Shown in pieces: positions 1 through 6,886 of a stretch of DNA of 13,264 bases. The stretch lies in assembly GCA_905214155.1 (NCBI GenBank), contig CAJMLC010000041.1, positions 1 to 13,264 on the forward strand. The letters run 5' to 3'. The notes under the pieces are model-generated. The model did no database searches, was not told where the DNA came from, and worked only from the letters and a program-made list of their open reading frames with translations. Positions within the stretch are counted from its first letter, which is position 1; every line of letters begins with the position of its first letter. The DNA comes from an uncultured bacterium. Lineage in GTDB: Bacteria; Bacillota; Clostridia; Oscillospirales; Oscillospiraceae. A program made the position numbers and the translations under genes.

Positions 1-33
1 CATTTCCTCGCCCCTGCGGGGCAACCGGAAATG
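1..33. repeat. Nested hairpin at the window edge
   Basis: Positions 1-7 (CATTTCC) are the exact reverse complement of 27-33 (GGAAATG). Between them lies an inner perfect 5-bp stem, 10-14 with 18-22 (GCCCC/GGGGC), with a 3-nt loop. The structure starts at the first base, so the outer stem may continue upstream. No T-run follows, so it is not a classical terminator. It could be the end of an upstream leader, part of a dispersed repeat or RNA structure in an intergenic region. Structure is seen; role unknown. Confidence 0.5.
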
Positions 34-40
34 ATGCACA

Positions 41-100
41 AAAACTTCATGCACTGGCATTTGCACATTTTCGTGATGCAGCGTTCGTGCATGAAGTTTT
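41..100. repeat. Perfect 14-bp inverted repeat, possible bidirectional terminator
   Basis: AAAACTTCATGCAC at 41-54 and GTGCATGAAGTTTT at 87-100 are perfect reverse complements flanking a 32-nt spacer. The spacer holds its own short stems: GCAT 57-60 with ATGC 76-79, and CAC 64-66 with GTG 73-75. The left arm is preceded by A-residues and the right arm ends in four T, which would suit a weak terminator in either direction for a gene left of the window. The long loop and short T-run are unusual for that role. A regulator-binding dyad for the downstream permease is the alternative. Confidence 0.5.
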
Positions 101-214
101 ATGCCCTCACCGCCCTGTGAAGCGGTTCCTGGGGGAGCTGTTTGGCGCGATGGTGCGGTGATGGCATTGTTTTTGAGTGAATGGAAGAGAACAAGAAAAA
201 TCGAGATATCACCT

Positions 215-1000
215 ATGACATGGGTTATCTTTATTGTTGTGTGCTTTCTGGCCTCCACGGTGGGCTGCATCTGCGGGATCGGCGGCGTGATCATCAAGCC
301 GGTGCTCGATGCGTTCGGGCTGTATACCGCATCGACGATCAGCTTCGTCTCCGGCTGCATTGTGCTGTCCATGACGGGCTATTCGGTGATCAAGGCGGCG
401 ATCGCCCAGGAGAAGAATATTGAAAAGGGCGTCAGCACGTATCTGGGCCTCGGCGCCGCGATCGGCGGAATCGTCGGCAAGCTGATGCTGGACGGGATCA
501 AGGCCGCCACCGCGAATGACGCGCTTGTGGGCTCGGTGCAGTCTGCGGTGCTGCTGGTGGTGACGCTCGGGACGCTGATCTATCTGCTGCTGGAACGGCG
601 GATCCCGACGCATCATGTGCATCACTGGTGCGCCTGTCTCGGGATCGGCCTGCTGCTGGGCGTGATCTCGTCCTTCCTCGGGATCGGCGGCGGATCGATC
701 AACCTGGTCGTGCTGTCCTTCTTCTTCTCGATGGAGACGAAGAAGGCGGCGCAGAACTCGCTGTTCATCATCCTGCTCTCGCAGAGCGCGTCGCTGATCT
801 TCACGCTCCTGCGCGGGACGGTGCCGTCGTTCCCGCCGCTGCTGCTGGCGATCATGGTGCTGGCCGGGATCCTGGGCGGCGTGGTTGGCCGCCGGATCAA
901 CAAGCGGATTGACGCAAAGGCAGTCCGGAAGCTGCTGGTCGGTCTGATCCTGGTCATCAGCTTCATCTGCTGCTATAATACGTGGCAGTATTGCCACTGA
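215..1000 (+). CDS. TauE/SafE (TSUP) family membrane permease
   Basis: This is a 261-residue polytopic membrane protein of the sulfite exporter TauE/SafE family, whose members move small anions or sulfur compounds (sulfite, sulfoacetate, thiosulfate) across the cytoplasmic membrane. It shows the two-half TSUP architecture: half 1 has CGIGGVIIKPVLDAFG near residues 20-35, and half 2 has FLGIGGGSINLVV near 154-166. Seven to eight hydrophobic segments are visible. A loop between the halves is histidine-rich (THHVHHW, 132-138). I chose ATG 215 because the family is usually about 250-260 residues and the first TM starts right there. Codons between 161 and 214 (AGA, AGA, ATA, TCA) are unlike this GC-rich gene; ATG 161 and ATG 101 also lie in frame. 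No strong Shine-Dalgarno is present at any of them (only GAG 8-10 nt before 215). It is single-cistron and convergent with the GNAT gene. Family is firm; substrate unknown. Confidence 0.88.
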   Translation: MTWVIFIVVCFLASTVGCICGIGGVIIKPVLDAFGLYTASTISFVSGCIVLSMTGYSVIKAAIAQEKNIEKGVSTYLGLGAAIGGIVGKLMLDGIKAATANDALVGSVQSAVLLVVTLGTLIYLLLERRIPTHHVHHWCACLGIGLLLGVISSFLGIGGGSINLVVLSFFFSMETKKAAQNSLFIILLSQSASLIFTLLRGTVPSFPPLLLAIMVLAGILGGVVGRRINKRIDAKAVRKLLVGLILVISFICCYNTWQYCH

Positions 1001-1030
1001 GGCGGCGCGCGGACAAAGCGTCCTGCACAC

Positions 1031-1070
1031 AAACAAAACCCCCGCGGCCGTGGCCGCGGGGTCTGCTTTT
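1031..1070. terminator. Bidirectional rho-independent terminator
   Basis: CCCCGCGGCC (1040-1049) pairs perfectly with GGCCGCGGGG (1052-1061). The formal 2-nt loop would open to 4 nt. The plus strand continues as TCTGCTTTT, ending the TSUP transcript. The minus strand continues with a T-rich run (complement of AAACAAAAC, 1031-1039), ending the five-gene minus-strand operon whose last stop codon begins 9 bp away. It sits exactly between the two convergent genes. Confidence 0.9.
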
Positions 1071-1555
1071 CAGAAGATGAGACGCATCTGGTTCCAGGTG
1101 ACGCCGCCGTGGGTGGAGTTTGGCGTGATGCCCTCGTTTTGAAATCCGAGCCTGGCATAGTAGGGAACAAGACGGTCCTTGCAGGTCAGGACCAGACCGC
1201 GGCGGCCCTGCGCGCGTGCGTCCTCGATGGCGCGGCGGAGCAGCCGTTCGGCACAGCCGCGGCGGCGGAACTCCGGCACGGTGTTGACGCCGAAGATCAT
1301 CTGCCACGCGCCCTGCTCGTTGTGGAGCGCGGCGTCGGCGTACATCTCATCGGTCAGGTCCGGTGCATCGGTGCAGAAGCCGTCGACAAAGGCGGCGAGC
1401 CGCCCGTCCTCGAACAGGAGCCAGAAATGGTTCGCATAGTGCGCGAGACGGCCGGCGAATTCTTCGCGCGTAGCCGCCTCGGCGGGCGGGAAGCACGCGG
1501 CCTCGACGGCGGCTACGGCGTCAAGATCCTGAATGGTTGCGGTGCGGATCAGCAT
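1070..1555 (-). CDS. GNAT family N-acetyltransferase
   Basis: This is a 161-residue single-domain GNAT protein predicted to transfer an acetyl group from acetyl-CoA to an amine on an unidentified substrate in the cytoplasm. It opens with the common GNAT pattern of first strand plus helix (LIRTATIQDLDAVAAVEAACFP, split here as LIRTATIQDLD then AVAAVEAACFP). Motif A is seen around residues 89-106, with the pyrophosphate-binding loop RRRGCA (97-102), a variant of R/Q-x-x-G-x-G/A. Motif B is YYARLGF (132-138), near the end of the fold. The start at 1555 is supported by a GAGGT Shine-Dalgarno 6 nt upstream. It lies 16 nt downstream of the kinase-like gene and is followed by the terminator at 1031-1070, so it is the last cistron of the operon. 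No residue reveals the acceptor; a small polar amine is a guess only. Confidence 0.9.
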   Translation of the reverse strand: MLIRTATIQDLDAVAAVEAACFPPAEAATREEFAGRLAHYANHFWLLFEDGRLAAFVDGFCTDAPDLTDEMYADAALHNEQGAWQMIFGVNTVPEFRRRGCAERLLRRAIEDARAQGRRGLVLTCKDRLVPYYARLGFQNEGITPNSTHGGVTWNQMRLIF

Positions 1556-1571
1556 GGGGGTACCTCATGGG

Positions 1572-2174
1572 TCATAATGTCTGGAATTTTGTGACGATCA
1601 GCTCGACACACTCCGGAATGGAGAACCGGCTCGTATCGAGACAGAGGTCGTGGAACTGCGGCGCGCCCCAGACCTGCCCGGTGTACGATTCATAGTACTT
1701 TTTGCGCTGCTTATCCATCTTGCGCACGAGCTGCACGGCCTGATTGTGCGAAAGCCGCTCCTGTTCCATCTTGCGTGCCACGCGGTGCTCCTCCGGCGCG
1801 GAGATGAATACGCGCAGCAGCCGCACGTCCTGCTGCCGCAGGACAAAGTCGGCGCACCGCCCCACAAAGACGCATTCCTCGCGCTTGGCCAGCCGACGGA
1901 TCTCGTGACTTTGCAGCGCGAAGAGCACCTCGGACGTCGGGCGGCCGCGGAGCACATGATAGTTGCCCTCATGGACGGTCTGGAAGAGGTAGGGGTTCGT
2001 GGCCTTCTCGTCCGCGGCGCTCATCGCCTTTTCCGACAGCTCGCCGTATTCGCACGCGAGGCGGATGAGCTCGCGCTCGTAGACCTTGATCCCAAGCTGA
2101 TTGGCAGTTTTGACGGCGATCTCATGTCCGCCGCTGCCAAACTGCCGTCCAATGCAGATGACTCGGTTTGCCAT
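1572..2174 (-). CDS. Cytidylate kinase-like family protein (Cytidylate_kin2 type)
   Basis: This 200-residue protein matches in pattern the cytidylate-kinase-like family common in Clostridia. The N-terminal segment VICIGRQFGSGGHEIA (5-20) takes the place of a P-loop. It has the F-G-S-G-G form typical of that family, not the GxxGxGK[ST] Walker A of true CMP kinase, so phosphotransfer cannot be assumed. A second conserved-looking segment is CVFVGRCADFVL (101-112), followed by the arginine-rich LID-like helices (131-160) with RKKYYESYTGQ. The true Cmk of the cell is presumably elsewhere. The start is supported by AGAAGGA about 8 nt upstream. It lies 35 nt after the GLUG protein's stop, with no terminator between, and 16 nt before the GNAT gene. 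Family membership is fairly sure; the substrate and any link to the envelope module are unknown. Confidence 0.87.
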   Translation of the reverse strand: MANRVICIGRQFGSGGHEIAVKTANQLGIKVYERELIRLACEYGELSEKAMSAADEKATNPYLFQTVHEGNYHVLRGRPTSEVLFALQSHEIRRLAKREECVFVGRCADFVLRQQDVRLLRVFISAPEEHRVARKMEQERLSHNQAVQLVRKMDKQRKKYYESYTGQVWGAPQFHDLCLDTSRFSIPECVELIVTKFQTL

Positions 2175-2209
2175 GGTGGAATTCCTTCTCTCTTTCTGAT
2201 TCTGATGGA

Positions 2210-5200
2210 TTACTGCAATGCGCTGAGAACTTGCTGCGGGATCGCGGTCTCGCGCCTCGCCGGGTTGATGACGGCGCGGAACGAAACGTTCGTGTCCGTC
2301 AGGAGCAGGCGGAGCGTTCCGCCGCAGGAGAACGTGATGCTGGACAAATCGTTCCCGCTCAGCACGATCTCGAGGTTTCCTTCGGTGAAATCAATGTCCA
2401 GAGATTCGATGTCCGGCGCGATCGCGTTCGCAGCGGCGGCCATGCCGTCCGCGTCCAGCGCGATGGTGTAGACCTCCTGCCCGCCGGGCTTTTCGGTGTG
2501 GCTGGCCGTGGCCGAAAAGAGGAGCTGCGCCGCTGCGTCGAGCAGATTCGCGGACTTTGCCCACGAATTTGTCCCGAGATCGACCGCGTTTCCAGAGGAA
2601 TCAAGAATCTTTCCATCTGAAACATACAGTGTGACCGGACCCTTCTGGATGCCAGTGACGGTCATGCCGTCAATGCGCTGCTGCCCCAGGCCCAGCGTGG
2701 TGTCGAGGACGACAGGGCCGCAGTCCGCCTTCAGGCGGAGATCGGCGGAGACGGTGTCCGGGCCGAACGCAGTCTGCCACGCATGGAGTAAGCGGAAAAA
2801 GTCGTCCGTCATGGTGATGTCGGACGTATTTTCGCCTGATTCGATCGCGGAAAGTACGGCTTCTGGGATCGTGGGGGATTCGGCCGTACCCTGCTGCGGC
2901 GTGAGCGTCAGGGTGATGGCGGTCTCCGCGTCATCAGACAGCGCTGCCGCAAAGGTGAGGCGCGACAGCGTGCCGTCCTGCGCGGTCAGCGACATGGAGA
3001 CATCGCGCAGCGCAGCCGATCCATCCGCCATGGACGGCAGGAGCATTGGCGCGAGTTTCTGCGCATCTTCACCGGAAAGCGCGGCGGAATAGACGGTTTC
3101 CTCCCCGGTTTTCTCCGTTTCGAGATCGACCGCCTGATACAGGGAAACGGACGCATCGAGCAGCGACGCATAGTCGAGCAGGCCGCCTGTGCCGAGGGCG
3201 CAGGCGCTGCCATCCGCGAGATAGAGTGTGTCATCTGCCAGATACAGCGAGAGATCATCGCGCGTGAGGCGCGTAATGGCCGGATCGGTCTCGTTGGTGC
3301 GCAGAACAGAGACGCGCGTCTCTGAAGTGCTGCCATTCACGGTCAGGACGGCGTCCGCCTGCATCGCGATGACATTCTGTTCAGTGTAGCTTTTCAGAAG
3401 CTCGTATGCATTCAGCCCGGTTTTGAGCTTGGAAGATCCGAAAAACCAGACCGCAGCCAAAACTGCCAGAACGACGAGAACGGCGATGGGGATGAACCAC
3501 CAGCGGAAGCGGCGGCACGGCTTGGCGGCCGTTCCGGCCGCCTCAGCTTTTGGGCAGGCGTCCTCTGCATTTTCGCTTGAAATGTTCTTGCCTTCTGCCT
3601 GTGACGCCTGATTTTGCGGGACTTGCTGCGCTTTCAGTGCTGCAAGCTCTGCCTCCAGTTCGGCCAGTTTTTCCTCTGCCGATCTGGCGCGGGCCAGAAG
3701 CTCCGCATTTTGCTCAGCGGGTGCGGGAACGGGTGACTGCGGCTGGGTCTGCGGGGGATTGGCAATGACGCCTGCGGGTACGAGCGGGTCGGTTTGCGGG
3801 TTCGCCTGTGCGCTGCGGCGCCGCTTCGACTTGCGGATGGCCTTCCGGATGAAATGGACGGCCAGGAAGACGAGCAGCGCGAGCAGCAGCGGGATGCCGA
3901 CCCAGAGCCACCAGACCGGCAGCGTCGACACGGCGGCGACGCGCGCCGCAGACGACGGGAGGTCAAAGACAAGGTAGCTGCCGACGGTCTCATAGTCGAC
4001 GGTCTGCCAGACACCGTTTTGCTCGACGTAGAGGCGCAGACGCGCCGTCTTGCCCTCGGGCGGGAGATAGCGGACGCGGTAGGGCGCGGGCGTGTCAGCG
4101 TCGATGGAGACGCTCCACTGGTCGACGACCTCCCAGTTGGCGGACATGGGCGGGAGCTTCCCGGACTCCCAGCTGTCGAAATACGCGCTGAGACGGTTGG
4201 CAAGGTTCCCGGACTTGACGTGGAACGCGGCGGGCGTCTGCGCCTCAGCAGTCGCGGAGATGCCGGCGCCGCCGGTATAGTCCCCCTCGGTGAGGAAGAC
4301 GGCACGGCCATCCTCGCGCACAGCGTCGGAGGCGAGGCCGGGCGTATAGGGCGTGTAGACGGCGGTGACGGTGGTGTCGAAGCGGAGATCGCTCAGATTC
4401 GTGCGGTCCCAAGCGGCGTAGGCCCCATCCTGCTCCGGAATGGCGGGGAAGACGGATTCGTCAAACGAGTCGCCATAGGAGAAGCGGAGATGCTTGAGCG
4501 TCTTGCCGTCCGCGACGAACTTCAATGTGAACGTCCGCATGTCCTCGGGGAGGATGTCCTCGTCCAGAAGCGTCTGGAAATCCACGGGTTCGGCGCTGCC
4601 GGCGATGCTCTGCCGGTTGAGGCCGGCAAGCGTATCGGAAACAAAGCGGTTTTCGGCAAAGGTGCCGGCGGAGCTGCCGGCGATCGCACCGGCATACTGG
4701 TCGCAGGACGTGATGTCCACAAGGGCGATGCAGCCGGAAACGGTGCTCCCGGAGCCGTCGAGCGCCTCGGCTACGCCGGAGCCGGTGATGCCGCCGACGT
4801 AGGTTTTGCCCGAGAGGGTGCACTTGGCAAAGCTGGAGCGGATGGTCGCGCCGGTGAGGCCGGTGATGCCGCCGACGTAGGAGCCCGAGGTGCTCTCCGT
4901 GGGGCCGTAGTTTTCACAGGCCGTGATGAGGCCGAGATCCATCCGGCCGCAGACACCGCCGGCGTAGGAGCGCTTGGCGGTGATGGCGCCGGTGTTTACG
5001 CAGGACTGCAGGACGGCGCGATAGGTATACTGCCGCTTATAGCTGCCGTCGAGGTCGGACGAGACGTCGTCCTCGGGGTCGAGCGCGTATTCAAGGGCCA
5101 TCGAGCCCGCGACGCCGCCGATGTTGATGTCGCCGGAGACGGCGGCTTCGTTCCGGCAGGCGGAGAGCTTTCCGAGGGTGATTTTGTCGACGTCGACTGC

Positions 5201-6886
5201 GGAGGCATCGGTGATGAGATCGCCAGATCCGCTGCTGTCCATGGCGTCGAAGAGGGTATTTGAGATTTCGTTGAACTTTTTGTTGATGGCCTTGATGTCG
5301 TTCGAGACCGTGCCGACGGTGCCGGTGACGGCGTCGTTCAGCAGGTTGATCTGGCTCGAGACGCCATTGACGGCGGAGGTGAAGCCGCCGAGATCGGGCG
5401 CGGCGACAAGCCCCGCCGCGGCGTCTGCCCGGCCCGCGGCATCCAGGCCGCCGGTGGCCGTGCCGGAATGATCGACGTCGAGCTTGCCGGGATCGATGGT
5501 CACGGAGCCGGAGCCGGTCGTGATGTCGACGGTGACGCCGCCGTCATCCTTCGGCGTGACGTCGATGCTTCCGCCCTCGCCGGGCGTGACGGAGGCCGTG
5601 GTGTCGCCGGGCGTGGCGGTGGTGGTGGAGCTGGAGGATGCGCCGCCGGTGACATTGCCGGAGCCGGTGACGTTTGCCTTGCCGTCGACATTGACGCGGA
5701 TGCTGCCCGCCTCTTCGACGGCGGTGTCGACGTAGCCGGAGAGCGTGTTCAGCCGGGAGGCGACGCCGCCCGCGCTGCCCTCCGCGTCGGATGCGGCCTT
5801 GTCGACGAGGTCGCTCAGCTCGTTCAGCTGGGTCTGGAGCTTTTTGGTGCTCTTGTCGTCGAGCTGCATCTCGATGTACGGCTCGACCTGACCGGCCACG
5901 CCGCCGACGTCCTTGCGGCCATTGACCGCGCCGGTGTTGACGCAGTCGACAAGCTGGCCGGAGGTGCGGCCGGCAATGCCGCCGGTGTTATAGCCAATGT
6001 GCGGGTAGCCAATGGCAGCGGTATTGCGGGATGCGGCTACCGTTCCGGCATTGTAGCCGGTGACGCCGCCGGTATCGGTGGCGACGTGGGCAGTGGAGAA
6101 CTGGGAGAGCGTGGAGAGGTCGAGCGAGAAGGTGAGGTCGAGATCGGACAGGTCGATCGCAGGATCGACGCTTTCGATGTTGACGTAGGCCGTGTTCTCG
6201 CAGTCTTCGATCACGCCGAGGTTGCAGCCGACGAGGCCGCCGGTGCGGTTTTCACCGTCGACGGTGCCGCCGGTGCGGCAGGCGCGGACCACACCGCTGG
6301 CCTTGTTCTCGCCGACGAGGCCGCCAGTGGCCCAGCCGCCGGAGACTGTGCCGGTGAAGGCGCAGTTCTCGATCGTGCCGTAGTTCTCGCCGACGAGGCC
6401 GCCGGTGGAGACCGGGTCGCCGGAGGGGGTCACGGTCCCTTCTACAGAGAGATCTTCCACGCGGCCCTTGGGCTGCAGCGTGCAGATGAGGCCCGCCGGG
6501 GAGAGCGCGTCGGTGATGGTCAGGCCGCGGATCGTGTGGCCGTTGCCGGAAAACGTGCCGCCGAAGGTGGCGATGGGGGTGAAATCCAGCCCCGCGAGGT
6601 CGAGATCGGCCTCAAGCACGACCCGCTTATCCTGCGACCAGGCATCGAGCGTGCAGTCTGCCGCGAGGGCAAGCAGATCGTCCTCGGTGATGATGGAGAG
6701 GACCTCCAGCTCGGCCTCTTCGGCCTGCGGAGCGGCGGTTTCTGTGGGTTCTGCGGTTTCCGCAGCTTCCGTGTCCGACTCGTCGTCTTCGGCGGCGAGG
6801 GCGGGCAGGGCCGTGAAGCTCACGAGCGTGAGGACCGCGAGCAGGGCCGCGAGCAGGCGGCGAAGAACATTATTCTGCATCATCAT
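2210..6886 (-). CDS. Giant GLUG-repeat envelope protein with TM hairpin and duplicated C-terminal domain
   Basis: Protein of 1558 residues. In order: signal peptide 1-31 (RR, hydrophobic run, ALPALA cleavage site); acidic E/T/P-rich linker 32-60; first array of GLUG repeats about 110-335 (GGLVGENYGTIENC-like units of ~26 residues, Cys at a fixed place); a helical and Ser/Gly/Thr-rich insertion 340-552; second GLUG array about 570-765; a beta-rich region to 985; TM1 about 988-1013, followed by KSKRRRS; a coiled coil about 1057-1088 (AEEKLAELEAELAALKAQQ); CRRFRWW then TM2 about 1128-1149; two related domains about 1157-1331 and 1361-1546. By the positive-inside rule both big halves are extracellular and the coiled coil is cytoplasmic. 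Three consecutive ATGs (6886, 6883, 6880) overlap the end of the MMPL gene; an AGGAGG site lies 3, 6 and 9 nt before them, so 6883 or 6880 may be used. GLUG motifs occur in surface and adhesin-like proteins; the C-terminal repeats resemble LppX/LprG-type or DUF6612-type lipid-binding folds only by pattern. Function unproven. Confidence 0.88.
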   Translation of the reverse strand: MMMQNNVLRRLLAALLAVLTLVSFTALPALAAEDDESDTEAAETAEPTETAAPQAEEAELEVLSIITEDDLLALAADCTLDAWSQDKRVVLEADLDLAGLDFTPIATFGGTFSGNGHTIRGLTITDALSPAGLICTLQPKGRVEDLSVEGTVTPSGDPVSTGGLVGENYGTIENCAFTGTVSGGWATGGLVGENKASGVVRACRTGGTVDGENRTGGLVGCNLGVIEDCENTAYVNIESVDPAIDLSDLDLTFSLDLSTLSQFSTAHVATDTGGVTGYNAGTVAASRNTAAIGYPHIGYNTGGIAGRTSGQLVDCVNTGAVNGRKDVGGVAGQVEPYIEMQLDDKSTKKLQTQLNELSDLVDKAASDAEGSAGGVASRLNTLSGYVDTAVEEAGSIRVNVDGKANVTGSGNVTGGASSSSTTTATPGDTTASVTPGEGGSIDVTPKDDGGVTVDITTGSGSVTIDPGKLDVDHSGTATGGLDAAGRADAAAGLVAAPDLGGFTSAVNGVSSQINLLNDAVTGTVGTVSNDIKAINKKFNEISNTLFDAMDSSGSGDLITDASAVDVDKITLGKLSACRNEAAVSGDINIGGVAGSMALEYALDPEDDVSSDLDGSYKRQYTYRAVLQSCVNTGAITAKRSYAGGVCGRMDLGLITACENYGPTESTSGSYVGGITGLTGATIRSSFAKCTLSGKTYVGGITGSGVAEALDGSGSTVSGCIALVDITSCDQYAGAIAGSSAGTFAENRFVSDTLAGLNRQSIAGSAEPVDFQTLLDEDILPEDMRTFTLKFVADGKTLKHLRFSYGDSFDESVFPAIPEQDGAYAAWDRTNLSDLRFDTTVTAVYTPYTPGLASDAVREDGRAVFLTEGDYTGGAGISATAEAQTPAAFHVKSGNLANRLSAYFDSWESGKLPPMSANWEVVDQWSVSIDADTPAPYRVRYLPPEGKTARLRLYVEQNGVWQTVDYETVGSYLVFDLPSSAARVAAVSTLPVWWLWVGIPLLLALLVFLAVHFIRKAIRKSKRRRSAQANPQTDPLVPAGVIANPPQTQPQSPVPAPAEQNAELLARARSAEEKLAELEAELAALKAQQVPQNQASQAEGKNISSENAEDACPKAEAAGTAAKPCRRFRWWFIPIAVLVVLAVLAAVWFFGSSKLKTGLNAYELLKSYTEQNVIAMQADAVLTVNGSTSETRVSVLRTNETDPAITRLTRDDLSLYLADDTLYLADGSACALGTGGLLDYASLLDASVSLYQAVDLETEKTGEETVYSAALSGEDAQKLAPMLLPSMADGSAALRDVSMSLTAQDGTLSRLTFAAALSDDAETAITLTLTPQQGTAESPTIPEAVLSAIESGENTSDITMTDDFFRLLHAWQTAFGPDTVSADLRLKADCGPVVLDTTLGLGQQRIDGMTVTGIQKGPVTLYVSDGKILDSSGNAVDLGTNSWAKSANLLDAAAQLLFSATASHTEKPGGQEVYTIALDADGMAAAANAIAPDIESLDIDFTEGNLEIVLSGNDLSSITFSCGGTLRLLLTDTNVSFRAVINPARRETAIPQQVLSALQ
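4781..4881. repeat. Coding DNA repeat in the second GLUG array
   Basis: A 23-bp stretch at 4781-4803 recurs exactly at 4859-4881, a period of 78 bp or 26 codons. On the coding (minus) strand it encodes the YVGGITG core of successive GLUG units. Similar but less exact DNA repeats (CGAGGCCGCCGGTG-like) recur near 6230, 6317 and 6396 in the first array. The nucleotide identity suggests recent duplication or gene conversion among repeat units. Confidence 0.6.

Noticed and set aside
101..214. Longer N-terminus for the TauE/SafE permease from ATG 101 or 161
   Set aside because: No good ribosome site, codons atypical of the gene, and the first ATG abuts the inverted repeat; kept only as an alternative.
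4781..6410. CRISPR or tandem-repeat array
   Set aside because: The repeats are in frame, encode GLUG units of ~26 residues and vary by codon; there are no spacers.
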